DNA of 64,000 bases from NCBI GenBank assembly GCA_947500055.1, contig CANMQO010000002.1, forward strand, positions 248,001 through 312,000, written 5' to 3'. Each line of letters begins with the position of its first letter. The stretch's first letter is position 1. Below, piece after piece: positions 29,015 through 38,821 of the stretch. The position numbers were made by a program, and so were the translations under genes. This stretch comes from an uncultured Paracoccaceae bacterium. GTDB lineage: Bacteria > Pseudomonadota > Alphaproteobacteria > Rhodobacterales > Rhodobacteraceae. The notes beneath the pieces were generated by a model. The model did not search any database. It worked only from the letters and a program-made list of their open reading frames with translations, and was not told the origin of the DNA.

Positions 29015-29036
29015 CACCCCGAACGAATCGGGGGTG
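29015..29036 (-). terminator. Intrinsic terminator after the inserted membrane-protein gene
   Basis: The stem CACCCCGA pairs with TCGGGGGTG (one bulged G). On the minus strand it is followed by TTTTGATTT. It lies between the inserted gene (stop at 29189) and rplB and should block read-through into rplB. Confidence 0.75.
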
Positions 29037-29188
29037 AAGCGATTGGCGGGATGTAGCAGGGGATGGGTGGGGTGGCAAGGGCTTCTAGTTACAATCTGCG
29101 AAGGTATGGTTTGGCTTGGACTGACCAGTTCGTCCTAGATGGGTTGCTACCATTTGTTTACTTCAAGGTCACGAATGCGCAATCGCTG

Positions 29189-30196
29189 TTATTGGCCTCG
29201 AATTTCGTCAAGTATTGGAAGAACAAGCGGATTGTGGACTTCAGCGCGTAGCACTCCCCTCGAAAAAACAGCGTGTGCTCCAAGCCCATGCTCCTTTTTG
29301 AGGTTGTCAACAAGCAGCTTGGCGCGATGAACTTGCGCGGAGGTGAACTCGCACCCTGTTTCAGGCTCTATTTCAAAATCAGTCCAGACATCGCATGCCA
29401 AAGCAACAGCAATTGCTCCTTCGTTGGAGCCAAGAGCAAATGCGGGGGTTTCGTCAATTGACCGGCCAGTCTGAACATTTCCTTCCCGATCTACGAAGTA
29501 ATGCATACCCACGTCTCGCCATCCGAGACTCAAATGGTAGCTCCTTATAGTCGCCAGAGGTAGATTCGCTTCTGCGCCGAGTATTATCTTCTCAATAGTC
29601 CTGTTGGTCGTAACTCTTGGCAAAACAGGAATTCCGATTTGATCGGGATCTTGCCCGGCTTCAATTATTGTCGCTTCAGCCATTCTTGAAAGCTCGTCTG
29701 TATTGAGTTCAGTCAGAACTCCAGCCCGCGCGAGAAATAGTAGGGTGCGAGCGCGATCGACCTCAAGCAAGTCGGTCTCAAGAAGTAGTTGCTCCACAAT
29801 TTTGTATTGAAATTGGCGTTCTTCGGCTCTTGCAGACCTCTCTGCTTCGCTTTCAGCGGAGCGCTCATCCAATTGCTGTTTAAGCCTAGCCTCGCTAGCC
29901 TCGAGTTCAGTCTTTACCTCTTGGATTGTAATCGTGTTCGTCGTCTCTTCTACACCTCGCAACCGGTCAAAGACGAAAGTGGCGCTCAATGTTAGCAATC
30001 CTGCCAGCGCCGCAACAAGGGGTGTACTCCAAATAAATCTTCGCGCCTCCGACTTGATTTTCTTAAGCTGAAGTTCTTGGTCAAGTTTGCGATCCTCTGC
30101 CGTAAACATCCGATCTGCAATGACGGATCTGACGGACTCGGGAATTTCACGATTTTCCAACAATTTTAGGTCAATAACCGACAATAAGAACCCCAA
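29189..30196 (-). CDS. Membrane-anchored protein with degenerate amidase_2/PGRP-like domain, inserted between rplW and rplB
   Basis: This is a 335-residue protein. A charged N-terminal part (1-55) precedes one membrane helix at about 56-76. A coiled-coil, Glu/Arg-rich stretch (about 90-130) and a helical linker follow. Residues ~195-330 resemble an N-acetylmuramoyl-L-alanine amidase type 2/peptidoglycan-recognition fold (YHLSLGWRDVGMHYFVDREG and VQTGR, about 220-245). The zinc-ligand positions appear lost: the usual HHTA reads GAEA near 207-210, and the usual GH and DPG near the C-terminus read FS and NPL. It would therefore bind, not cleave, if the fold is right. Base composition is visibly AT-richer than the flanking ribosomal genes. 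Function unknown; an accessory or defence role is possible. Confidence 0.75.
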   Translation of the reverse strand: MGFLLSVIDLKLLENREIPESVRSVIADRMFTAEDRKLDQELQLKKIKSEARRFIWSTPLVAALAGLLTLSATFVFDRLRGVEETTNTITIQEVKTELEASEARLKQQLDERSAESEAERSARAEERQFQYKIVEQLLLETDLLEVDRARTLLFLARAGVLTELNTDELSRMAEATIIEAGQDPDQIGIPVLPRVTTNRTIEKIILGAEANLPLATIRSYHLSLGWRDVGMHYFVDREGNVQTGRSIDETPAFALGSNEGAIAVALACDVWTDFEIEPETGCEFTSAQVHRAKLLVDNLKKEHGLGAHAVFSRGVLRAEVHNPLVLPILDEIRGQ

Positions 30197-30493
30197 AAGC
30201 CGATAATTAATAGCCCTATACTACCAAAGGTTGCTATTCTTGGCAAATCAAGATCTGGCTATGTTCCGGCCTCCCGAAACGGCAAGCAAAGATGGCTTGT
30301 ACCGCACACCTACATCGTGAGTCAGCTCAAGAACGATACAGTGGATCATTTTCCAGTTCGCGCGGGCTGGCCCTTTGGTGGCGTCACGCGCATCGCATCG
30401 TCGGCGTATGTGTGGCGCCATAAAGTCCAGGCGTGAGGGCAGTTCCTCCATCCCACGGGCAGGCGCGCGCCCGGCTTACGCCAATGTCGGGAT
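30197..30493. other. Region between inserted gene and right repeat, no gene recognised
   Basis: These 297 bases lie upstream of the inserted gene. The first ~60 are AT-rich like the insert and likely hold its promoter. The remainder returns to GC-rich sequence with short unsupported frames, possibly a decayed coding fragment. Confidence 0.4.
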
Positions 30494-30514
30494 GGTGGGT
30501 TGTACCCACCCTAC
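30494..30514. repeat. Hairpin repeat (right copy) at edge of the rplW/rplB insertion
   Basis: The stem GGTGGGT-tgt-ACCCACC is followed by the tail CTAC. Its last 11 bases mirror 28977-28987. It directly adjoins the rplW terminator. Confidence 0.7.
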
Positions 30515-30517
30515 AAC

Positions 30518-30551
30518 GAAAAAGCCCCCGGCGCTTGCCGAGGGCTTTTTC
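30518..30551 (-). terminator. Intrinsic terminator after rplW
   Basis: The 10-bp arms GAAAAAGCCC and GGGCTTTTTC have an inner GGC/GCC pairing. It starts about 18 bases past the rplW stop on the minus strand. It ends the rpsJ-rplC-rplD-rplW unit before the inserted gene. Confidence 0.9.
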
Positions 30552-30568
30552 ATTCATATCAGACCGGA

Positions 30569-30865
30569 TCAAAGACCTGTGCTCACGTCGATGGTGTTAC
30601 CCTCTTCGAGCGTGACATAGGCTTTCTTGACGTCTTTGCGGGTACCCAATGCACCACGGAAACGCTTTACCTTGCCTTTGGTGATCGATGTGTTCACCGC
30701 TTTGACCTTCACACCAAACAGCGCCTCAACAGCCTGCTTGATCATTGGTTTGTTCGCGTCGATCGCCACTTCGAAGACAACGGCATTCTGCTCGGACGCC
30801 ATGGTTGCTTTTTCAGTGATGATCGGCTTGCGGATCACGTCGTAATGTTCTGCTTTCGCGCTCAT
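30569..30865 (-). CDS. rplW: 50S ribosomal protein L23
   Basis: The 98 residues carry the L23 signature [11 protein letters not shown] near 13 and the exposed loop that serves as docking site for trigger factor and SRP at the tunnel exit. The start overlaps the rplD stop by 4 bases (ATGA). In the usual S10 operon rplB follows within a few bases; here a terminator and an inserted gene intervene. Confidence 0.98.
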   Translation of the reverse strand: MSAKAEHYDVIRKPIITEKATMASEQNAVVFEVAIDANKPMIKQAVEALFGVKVKAVNTSITKGKVKRFRGALGTRKDVKKAYVTLEEGNTIDVSTGL

Positions 30866-31482
30866 GACAAACGAGCCTCCAGTGCTGCGACGCCCGCTTT
30901 GGTCAGCACAAGCGTGTCAGACCGCAGGATGTCGTAGACGTTGGCACCCTGTGAAGGGAGAACGTCCAGGGTTGTGATGTTGGCAGCTGCCTTTTTGAAG
31001 TCTGCATTGACCTCTGCACCATCGATGATCAGGGCACGCTTCCAACCCAATGCGCCGACCATCTTGGCCAGTGCGCCGGTTTTGGCGTCTTTTACTTCGA
31101 TTGTGTCAACGATCACCAGCTCGCCTGCGGCCACTTTCGCGGACAAAGCATGCTTCAGACCCAGCTTGCGGAACTTCTTGGGCAGGTCATGAGCATGGCT
31201 GCGAGGCGTTGGGCCCTTATAGACACCACCCGACCGGAAGATCGGCGCGCCGCGCGACCCGTGACGTGCGCCACCGGTGCCCTTTTGGCGATAGATCTTC
31301 TTGGTCGAGTAAGACACTTCAGACCGGCCCAGCACATCATGTGTGCCTGCCATGGCCTTGTTACGCTGCCAACGAACGACACGGTGCAGGATGTCCTTGC
31401 GGGGCTCCAGACCGAAAATCTCGTCATTCAGCTCAACAGATCCGGCTTTCTTGCCGTCCAGTTTGATTGCATCAGCCTTCAT
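30862..31482 (-). CDS. rplD: 50S ribosomal protein L4
   Basis: The 206 residues start at [14 protein letters not shown] (31482), overlapping the end of rplC by 11 bases. The tunnel-lining loop is recognisable in [25 protein letters not shown] (spread over about 70-95). In enterobacteria L4 also represses the S10 operon through the leader and terminator. Length is normal. Confidence 0.98.
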   Translation of the reverse strand: MKADAIKLDGKKAGSVELNDEIFGLEPRKDILHRVVRWQRNKAMAGTHDVLGRSEVSYSTKKIYRQKGTGGARHGSRGAPIFRSGGVYKGPTPRSHAHDLPKKFRKLGLKHALSAKVAAGELVIVDTIEVKDAKTGALAKMVGALGWKRALIIDGAEVNADFKKAAANITTLDVLPSQGANVYDILRSDTLVLTKAGVAALEARLS

Positions 31483-32305
31483 TGTTTTCGCCTCCCTCAG
31501 CTGGGGCATCGGTTTCAGCAGCCTCCAATGCGGCCTGTTCTGCTTCGGCTGCGGCCTTTGCGGCAGCTTCCTCTTCAGCGGCGGCAGCGGCGGCGGCTTC
31601 TTCGGCCAGACGCTCGGCTTCTTCGGCCATGGATTTCAGACCAGCAGGGTAGATCACGTTTTCAGGGGTCGGCTTCTTGACCGCATCCTTCAACGTCACC
31701 CAACCACCTTTGGAGCCGGGAACGGCACCTTTGACCATGATCAGGCCACGGTCGGCATCTGTCTTAACGACTTGCAGGTTCTGGGTGGTGACTTTCGCCG
31801 CACCCATGTGACCGGCCATTTTCTTGCCTTTGAAAACCTTGCCCGGATCCTGACACTGACCTGTTGAACCGTGCGAACGGTGCGAGATCGAAACACCATG
31901 TGTCGCGCGCAGACCGCCGAAGTTGTGACGCTTCATCGCACCAGCAAAACCTTTACCGATGGATGTGCCACACACATCAACATACTGACCTTCGAAGTAA
32001 TGGTTCGCCGTCAGCGTTTCGCCCACATTGATCATGTTCTCTGGGGCGACGCGGAATTCGGCAACCTTGCGCTTAGGTTCCACTTTTGCAGCGGCAAAGT
32101 GACCGCGCATCGCTTTGGATGTGCGCTTTGCCTTGGCATTGCCTGCACCCAGCTGAACAGCGGTGTAGCCGTTAGCCTCGGCAGTACGCTGAGCCACAAC
32201 CTGCAGGTTTTCGAGCGAAAGAACGGTCACAGGGATCTGCTTGCCGTCTTCCATGAAAAGCCGGGTCATGCCGACTTTCTTTGCGATAAGTCCTGTACGG
32301 AGCAT
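31472..32305 (-). CDS. rplC: 50S ribosomal protein L3 with Ala/Glu-rich C-terminal tail
   Basis: The 277 residues include an N-terminal core that is standard L3 ([12 protein letters not shown], and [19 protein letters not shown] near 130-150). The last ~55 residues form a low-complexity Ala/Glu helix ([20 protein letters not shown]...) absent from E. coli L3 (209 residues). The extension probably lies on the ribosome surface. It overlaps rplD by 11 bases and lies 12 bases after rpsJ. Confidence 0.97.
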   Translation of the reverse strand: MLRTGLIAKKVGMTRLFMEDGKQIPVTVLSLENLQVVAQRTAEANGYTAVQLGAGNAKAKRTSKAMRGHFAAAKVEPKRKVAEFRVAPENMINVGETLTANHYFEGQYVDVCGTSIGKGFAGAMKRHNFGGLRATHGVSISHRSHGSTGQCQDPGKVFKGKKMAGHMGAAKVTTQNLQVVKTDADRGLIMVKGAVPGSKGGWVTLKDAVKKPTPENVIYPAGLKSMAEEAERLAEEAAAAAAAEEEAAAKAAAEAEQAALEAAETDAPAEGGENNEG

Positions 32306-32317
32306 GCTTGACCCTCC

Positions 32318-32632
32318 TTAAACAGAAATCTGAACGTCAACACCGGCCGCCAGGTCGAGCTTCATCAGCGCGTCAACGGTCTGTGGTGTCGGGTCAACGA
32401 TGTCGAGCAGACGCTTATGCGTGCGGATCTCGAACTGATCGCGGGATTTCTTGTCAACGTGGGGGCCACGCAGAACGGTGAATTTTTCGATCTTGTTAGG
32501 AAGTGGGATCGGACCACGAACAGAGGCGCCTGTGCGCTTGGCTGTGCTGACGATTTCCTGTGTGCTTGCATCAAGCACCCGGTAATCAAACGCCTTAAGG
32601 CGGATACGGATGTTTTGGCTCTGAGCGGCCAT
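32318..32632 (-). CDS. rpsJ: 30S ribosomal protein S10 / NusE
   Basis: The 104 residues carry the signature [23 protein letters not shown] (over about 38-60). S10 is a head protein and, as NusE, a partner of NusB and NusG in antitermination. The start is placed at ATG 32632 ([13 protein letters not shown]), preceded by AAGGGTG with good spacing; an ATG 3 codons upstream is less likely. It is first gene of its own transcription unit. Confidence 0.98.
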   Translation of the reverse strand: MAAQSQNIRIRLKAFDYRVLDASTQEIVSTAKRTGASVRGPIPLPNKIEKFTVLRGPHVDKKSRDQFEIRTHKRLLDIVDPTPQTVDALMKLDLAAGVDVQISV

Positions 32633-32757
32633 GAGCATCACCCTTTCGATAGGGCCTAGATCGGATTGGACGAGGCCGGCTCATCCGACCCCCTCATCGC
32701 GTCTTTTGGTCCAACGTATAAAGGGCGCGGCAATGCGCACCCTTGTTGGATAGCGGG

Positions 32758-32786
32758 CGTATAGGGGGAGTCGGGAGAGGTGTAAA
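32758..32786 (-). promoter_or_regulatory. Promoter of rpsJ-rplC-rplD-rplW unit
   Basis: On the minus strand it reads TTTACA, a 17-base spacer, then TATACG. The segment CCGACTCCCCCTATACG is identical to that in the rpsL promoter at 38632-38660. It lies between the Shedu gene end (32807) and rpsJ, giving a leader of roughly 120 bases. Confidence 0.8.
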
Positions 32787-32806
32787 GGGGTTTTGAACTC
32801 GACAGC

Positions 32807-33958
32807 CTACCTTTCAACAATGAAGCGCGCGCGTTCGTAGAGCTCATCAAAGGTTAGAATATCAATGCTTGCCTGCTCTCTCCGGAAGAGCTCAAAAGTG
32901 TCCAATGCAACGCTCCTATCTCGTGGGTTCTGAATCGCGTCAAATTCCTGGCGTGATCCAAAGATCAGTACCGTTTTAGTGTTGCGAGTTCGCGCCACTA
33001 GTCTTTCCGAACCTTCTTTGTTGTAGTGCTCTCCGGACTGCGCGAACGAAAGCCACTCAGCTTTTTGCTCAAGTATCTGAGAAATAGCCGCGATGAATTC
33101 ATTCGAGAACAACTTCGTTCCAGCTCGCCCGCCTTGGCTCTTGAATATCTTGAGGTCCGGCCGCTTTATTTCGACTAGCACCGTGTAGTCCGTAAATGTT
33201 CTCAAGAAGTCTACAACCGGTTTGTTGCGATTATCGGAACCACCCGGACCTACGGTCATTTCGCGATCAAAAGGCAGGGTGATGCGGTAATCAAGTCCGT
33301 AACCAAATACCCAGTCTTCGGTTTCCAGAAACTCTTGCCAGTCTTTCTCAAGCCATGAGCGGTCATTTAAACGCCTGTCGAATTCCCTTAGCCCTGCTCG
33401 TCGGCCTAGGAGGATGTTGACGTCCTCCTTTGTCAGTTCGTCTCGCAGATTTGCTAGCAGTCTAACTCTATTGTCTGCAGAGACTGACTGAAATGCTTCA
33501 ATGACGTTCCGATGCTCCGCATCGACAACTACCTTTGGACCAGAGCCTTGGGAGATATCCTCGATCTGAAACTTCGCTTCATCCTCGAAGTTTATGAAGT
33601 TGATTTGCCGCAAAAACCGAACCAGACGTTCAAATTCATCACTACGAAAGCTGAATGCCTCCTTCTCTTGCGCCCAAACCGCCTCGCCGCCAAAATCCTT
33701 GAAGGTTTCCAAAGTGACTCGGCGCACGCTAGACCCATCTTGCGTCACCAATGCTGTGATCTGCGTTCGTCTTTTGTTTCCGCTTAGCCGCAAGCAAAGG
33801 GCACCTTCAATTTCGCCAAGGTGCAAAACGTCACTGCCATCAATGACCATAGAGACATTCCGTTTGCCGACGGTGTCTGTCTCGTTCCAAGTGAACAGCT
33901 TTGAGATGTATGTCTTCGCTTCTTTTCGAAGTTTAAAGAACTCGTAGTCATCACTCAT
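32807..33958 (-). CDS. Shedu-type anti-phage nuclease (SduA, DUF4263 domain)
   Basis: The 383-residue protein starts at ATG 33958 (MSDDYEFFKLRKEAKTYIS). The C-terminal ~180 residues match the DUF4263/Shedu nuclease core of the PD-(D/E)xK type: WQEFLETEDWVFGYG (207-221), NKPVVDF with D250, LVEIKRPD with E263 and K265, a Gln-bearing helix (AAISQILEQ, 290-298), VLIFGSRQEF and the closing ILTFDELYERAR. Shedu proteins are single-gene defence systems that nick DNA of phages or plasmids. Its N-terminal ~200 residues are a variable region, probably the sensor. It lies between the tuf terminator and the rpsJ promoter. Composition is AT-richer than its neighbours, suggesting transfer. Confidence 0.88.
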   Translation of the reverse strand: MSDDYEFFKLRKEAKTYISKLFTWNETDTVGKRNVSMVIDGSDVLHLGEIEGALCLRLSGNKRRTQITALVTQDGSSVRRVTLETFKDFGGEAVWAQEKEAFSFRSDEFERLVRFLRQINFINFEDEAKFQIEDISQGSGPKVVVDAEHRNVIEAFQSVSADNRVRLLANLRDELTKEDVNILLGRRAGLREFDRRLNDRSWLEKDWQEFLETEDWVFGYGLDYRITLPFDREMTVGPGGSDNRNKPVVDFLRTFTDYTVLVEIKRPDLKIFKSQGGRAGTKLFSNEFIAAISQILEQKAEWLSFAQSGEHYNKEGSERLVARTRNTKTVLIFGSRQEFDAIQNPRDRSVALDTFELFRREQASIDILTFDELYERARFIVER

Positions 33959-34013
33959 TTGCAACACCTGAAACCATCTCAAGTTGTATCATCGCACGCG
34001 AGCGGGAAAATCA

Positions 34014-34040
34014 AAAGGCCGCCCCAATGGAGCGGCCTTT
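34014..34040 (-). terminator. Intrinsic terminator after tuf
   Basis: The 9-bp arms AAAGGCCGC and GCGGCCTTT are followed on the minus strand by TTTTGATTTTC. It ends the rpsL-rpsG-fusA-tuf unit just before the Shedu gene. Confidence 0.9.
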
Positions 34041-34058
34041 GTTTTGTCTTTGTGGTCC

Positions 34059-34081
34059 GGTGGGGTGGAACCCCACCCTAC
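34059..34081. repeat. Hairpin repeat between tuf and the Shedu gene
   Basis: The stem GGTGGGG-tggaa-CCCCACC is followed by CTAC. It belongs to the same family as 28977, 30494 and 61795, with compensating changes in both arms. Confidence 0.65.
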
Positions 34082-34084
34082 GGC

Positions 34085-35260
<1,176 letters not shown>

Positions 35261-35285
35261 GATGGCCTCCTTGTTTTGTCTTGTC

Positions 35286-35342
35286 GGTGCGCATGAACGC
35301 GCACCCTACGGGTGGTTGTAGGGTGCGCGGTTTCCGCGCACC
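35286..35342. repeat. Paired inverted hairpin repeats between fusA and tuf
   Basis: Two hairpin units (GGTGCGC with GCGCACC, and GGTGCGCGG with CCGCGCACC) face tail to tail: GCGCACCCTAC at 35299-35309 and GTAGGGTGCGC at 35318-35328. The shared CCCTAC/GTAGGG tails tie this to the other repeats in the window. No T-run follows, so it is not a typical terminator. Confidence 0.65.
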
Positions 35343-35345
35343 GAT

Positions 35346-37463
35346 TTATGCGTATTTGGCTTGAATCTCTTCCGAGATATTGCTTGGCACCGGATCATAA
35401 TGGTCAAACTGCATCGTAAACTGCGCACGGCCCGAAGACATAGAGCGCAGCGTGTTGATGTAGCCGAACATGTTCGCCAGTGGCACCATCGCGTCGATTG
35501 CGATGGCGTTACCGCGCGTGTCCTGACCAGAGACCTGACCCCGACGTGATGTCAGGTCACCGATGATCCCACCAGTATATTCTTCAGGTGTGATCACCTC
35601 GACCTTCATGATCGGCTCAAGCAGTTTGGCCCCCGCTTTGCGCATCCCTTCACGCATGCACATCCGCGCTGCGATTTCGAACGCCAGAACGCTGGAGTCC
35701 ACATCGTGGAACTTACCGTCGATCAGAGCGACCTTGAAGTCGATCACTGGGAAGCCTGCAAGGGGGCCGCTATCCATGACAGAGTTGATGCCTTTTTCGA
35801 CGCCCGGGATGTACTCCTTCGGCACCGCACCACCGACGATCCGGGATTCGAAGGAATAACCTTCTCCTGGTTCTGTCGGCGAAATGATCATCTTCACTTC
35901 AGCGAACTGACCTGACCCACCAGACTGTTTCTTGTGCGTATAGGTATGCTCAACCTCGTGGCCGATAGTTTCACGATAGGCCACCTGTGGGGCACCGATA
36001 TTGGCCTCAACCTTGAACTCGCGCTTCATGCGATCGACGAGGATGTCGAGGTGCAATTCACCCATGCCTTTCATGATGGTCTGGCCTGATTCCAGGTCAG
36101 TCTCCACACGGAAGGATGGATCTTCGGCGGACAGGCGTTGCAGGGCGATACCCATCTTTTCCTGGTCGCCCTTCGTCTTGGGCTCAACCGCAATCTCGAT
36201 CACAGGATCGGGGAAGGTCATCGTTTCCAGAACAACAGGGTCGTTTTGCGCGCAAAGCGTATCACCGGTTGTGGTGTCTTTCAGACCACCCAACGCGATG
36301 ATGTCGCCGGCAAATGCCTCGTCGATCTCTTCGCGGTTGTTGGAGTGCATCATCATCATGCGGCCCACACGCTCTTTCTTCCCCTTGGTGGAGTTGAGCA
36401 TCGTGTCGCCCTTGTTCAGCACGCCGGAATAGATCCGTGTGAAGGTCAGGGAGCCGACGAACGGGTCGTTCATGATTTTGAAGGCGAGGCCAGAGAAGGC
36501 CATGTCATCATCCGCACGGCGGGCGATGTTACGTACTTCGTCCTCGTCACCAGGCTTAAAGCCCATGTAATCAACAACGTCGAGCGGGCTTGGCAGATAG
36601 TCCACAACGGCGTTGAGCAGCGGCTGAACACCTTTGTTCTTGAACGCAGAACCGCCCAGAACCGGAACGAAAGACAATGACAGGCAAGCCTTACGGATCA
36701 GGCTGCGCAGCGTCTTCGCGTCAGGCTCATTGCCCTCCAGATATGCTTCCATCGCGTCGTCGTCCTGCTCAACCGCAGCTTCGACCAGCTTTTCGCGCCA
36801 TTCGGCGGCCATATCGCTCAGGCTGTCGCGGATCGGTGCTTTGATCCAGGAAGCACCCAGATCTTCACCTTGCCACAGCCATTCTTCCATGGTCACCAGA
36901 TCGACCAGACCTTCAAGCTCTGTCTCTGCGCCGATTGGGATGCCCACAGGAATAGCACGTGCGCCGGTGCGATCTTCGATCATGCGCACGCAGTTAAAGA
37001 AGTCAGCGCCGATCTTGTCCATCTTGTTGACGAACACCATGCGCGGCACCTTGTAGCGGTCAGCCTGACGCCACACGGTTTCTGTCTGCGGCTCAACACC
37101 AGCGTTGGCGTCCAGAACACAAACGGCACCGTCGAGCACGGCCAGCGAACGTTCAACTTCGATGGTGAAGTCAACGTGACCGGGCGTGTCGATGATGTTC
37201 ATCCGGTGCTTGGGTGAATCGGCTTCTGTGCCGTTTTCTGTGCGTTCCCAGAACGTGGTGGTTGCAGCGGAGGTAATTGTAATTCCCCGTTCCTGCTCTT
37301 GCTCCATCCAGTCCATGGTGGCGGCACCATCATGCACTTCGCCGATGTTGTGGGATTTGCCTGTGTAATACAGGATGCGTTCGGAACAGGTGGTCTTACC
37401 GGCGTCGATATGCGCGATAATGCCAAAGTTGCGATAAAGTTCGAGGGGATAGTCGCGTGCCAT
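35346..37463 (-). CDS. fusA: Elongation factor G
   Basis: The 705 residues show the translocase architecture: GTPase domain (AHIDAGKTT near 17-25, DTPGHVDF near 92, NKMDK near 146), then domains II-V ending in [24 protein letters not shown]. It drives ribosomal translocation. It lies 15 bases after rpsG and before a repeat and tuf. Normal length. Confidence 0.99.
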   Translation of the reverse strand: MARDYPLELYRNFGIIAHIDAGKTTCSERILYYTGKSHNIGEVHDGAATMDWMEQEQERGITITSAATTTFWERTENGTEADSPKHRMNIIDTPGHVDFTIEVERSLAVLDGAVCVLDANAGVEPQTETVWRQADRYKVPRMVFVNKMDKIGADFFNCVRMIEDRTGARAIPVGIPIGAETELEGLVDLVTMEEWLWQGEDLGASWIKAPIRDSLSDMAAEWREKLVEAAVEQDDDAMEAYLEGNEPDAKTLRSLIRKACLSLSFVPVLGGSAFKNKGVQPLLNAVVDYLPSPLDVVDYMGFKPGDEDEVRNIARRADDDMAFSGLAFKIMNDPFVGSLTFTRIYSGVLNKGDTMLNSTKGKKERVGRMMMMHSNNREEIDEAFAGDIIALGGLKDTTTGDTLCAQNDPVVLETMTFPDPVIEIAVEPKTKGDQEKMGIALQRLSAEDPSFRVETDLESGQTIMKGMGELHLDILVDRMKREFKVEANIGAPQVAYRETIGHEVEHTYTHKKQSGGSGQFAEVKMIISPTEPGEGYSFESRIVGGAVPKEYIPGVEKGINSVMDSGPLAGFPVIDFKVALIDGKFHDVDSSVLAFEIAARMCMREGMRKAGAKLLEPIMKVEVITPEEYTGGIIGDLTSRRGQVSGQDTRGNAIAIDAMVPLANMFGYINTLRSMSSGRAQFTMQFDHYDPVPSNISEEIQAKYA

Positions 37464-37478
37464 GTCAGGTACTTCCTG

Positions 37479-37949
37479 TTACCAGCGGTAGTGGCTGAAC
37501 GCTTTGTTCGCGTCGGCCATTTTATGGGTGTCTTCGCGCTTTTTCACAGCGGTGCCGCGGTTGTTGACCGCATCGACAAGCTCGCCTGCAAGACGCTCTT
37601 CCATGGTGTTTTCGTTGCGCTTCTTCGCAGCAGCAATCAGCCAGCGGATCGCCAGCGCTTCGCGACGTTCGGGGCGCACATCGACAGGCACCTGATAGGT
37701 GGCACCACCAACCCGGCGAGATCGGACTTCAACCGACGGCTTGATGTTTTCCAGCGCTTCGTGGAAGACCTCAACAGGGGCCTTCTTCAGCTTGCCTTCA
37801 ACGCGATCAAAGGCGTTATAGACGATGCGTTCAGCGACGGCTTTCTTGCCATCAATCATAAGGTTGTTCATGAACTTTGTCAGAACAACATCACCAAACT
37901 TTGCGTCTGGCAGAACTTCGCGTTTTTCAGCGGCGTGACGACGTGACAT
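37479..37949 (-). CDS. rpsG: 30S ribosomal protein S7
   Basis: The 156 residues begin [15 protein letters not shown] and carry the S7 signature [18 protein letters not shown]7 nucleates 30S head assembly. It is 101 bases after rpsL; that gap contains two hairpins. Normal length. Confidence 0.98.
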   Translation of the reverse strand: MSRRHAAEKREVLPDAKFGDVVLTKFMNNLMIDGKKAVAERIVYNAFDRVEGKLKKAPVEVFHEALENIKPSVEVRSRRVGGATYQVPVDVRPERREALAIRWLIAAAKKRNENTMEERLAGELVDAVNNRGTAVKKREDTHKMADANKAFSHYRW

Positions 37950-37980
37950 ATGTCGGTCTCTCTCTTGTTTCTCGGTCGCG

Positions 37981-38037
37981 CCCCGGACCTGATCCGGGGC
38001 CTCGTTGGGCCAGGAGATCCCGGATCAAGTCCGGGAT
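37981..38037. repeat. Double hairpin repeat between rpsL and rpsG
   Basis: Two palindromes lie side by side: CCCCGGA-cctga-TCCGGGG (37981-37999) and ATCCCGGA-tcaag-TCCGGGAT (38017-38037). The CCCGGA/TCCGGG core is shared, and the layout resembles a mobile palindromic repeat unit common in alphaproteobacterial intergenic DNA. No T-tract follows. Confidence 0.65.
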
Positions 38038-38050
38038 GATCCCGACAGGA

Positions 38051-38422
38051 TCACTTGGGACGCTTTGCGCCGTATTTCGAACGGCGTTGCTTACGGTCTT
38101 TGACACCTTGGGTATCAAGCACACCGCGCAGAATGTGGTAACGCACACCGGGCAAATCCTTTACACGGCCGCCACGGATCAGAACCACAGAGTGCTCCTG
38201 AAGGTTGTGGCTTTCACCGGGGATGTAGGAGATGACCTCAAAACCATTGGTCAGGCGCACTTTGGCAACTTTCCGCATGGCCGAGTTCGGCTTCTTTGGT
38301 GTGGTGGTGTAAACGCGTGTGCAAACGCCACGCTTCTGGGGGCAGGATTCCAAGTGCATCGACTTGGATTTATTGACTTTCGGCTGGCGCGGCTTGCGGA
38401 TCAGCTGCTGAATCGTTGGCAT
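38051..38422 (-). CDS. rpsL: 30S ribosomal protein S12
   Basis: The 123 residues start at [15 protein letters not shown] (38422). The decoding-centre segment [17 protein letters not shown] near 39-55 includes the lysine linked to streptomycin response. The first gene of the str unit has a leader of about 200 bases after a strong promoter. Confidence 0.98.
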   Translation of the reverse strand: MPTIQQLIRKPRQPKVNKSKSMHLESCPQKRGVCTRVYTTTPKKPNSAMRKVAKVRLTNGFEVISYIPGESHNLQEHSVVLIRGGRVKDLPGVRYHILRGVLDTQGVKDRKQRRSKYGAKRPK

Positions 38423-38631
38423 CGTGTGATGTTCCCATCTATTCACATTATGCGTCCGGCAACGCTCGGTTTCAAAATGTGCCTCGAAAAGCACAAAAAT
38501 TCCGCAGTCGAACCCTTACCGGAGGTTCGGTGCGGTGGTATTCAGAGGAACAAGGCGATAGTGGCCCGGTTCTTGACTACGACAACATTGATATCGGGAC
38601 ATGCGAGGGTCACCCCAGCCCGGATGAGCGG

Positions 38632-38660
38632 CGTATAGGGGGAGTCGGATTTGCTGTCAA
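38632..38660 (-). promoter_or_regulatory. Promoter of rpsL-rpsG-fusA-tuf unit
   Basis: On the minus strand it reads TTGACA, 17 bases, TATACG. It shares the spacer-to-minus-10 segment CCGACTCCCCCTATACG with the rpsJ promoter. The gap 38423-38821 also holds the promoter of the divergent lipoprotein gene; no other element was seen. Confidence 0.85.
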
Positions 38661-38821
38661 CAGCCGCCACGCTGCCAGCGGAAAAGCTGCAAAGATCGGG
38701 CGCGCTATCGCATGTAACCTGCACCGTTATTGCATAGCAAGGCCATCACGACCGATGTTTGCCATGGGCGTCCAACCCAAACCCTTTTCAAACAAAAACC
38801 GGGGCTTTCAGGAGAAAGCAA

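Noticed and set aside
30248-30451. A 67-codon frame upstream of the inserted PGRP-like gene
   Set aside because: No ribosome-binding site, no recognisable similarity, and it lies in the boundary region of the insertion; kept only as non-coding.
29189-33958. The PGRP-like gene and the Shedu gene as one two-gene defence system
   Set aside because: They lie 2.6 kb apart, separated by rplW-rplD-rplC-rpsJ with separate promoters and terminators. Joint function is only a possibility, so they are reported separately.
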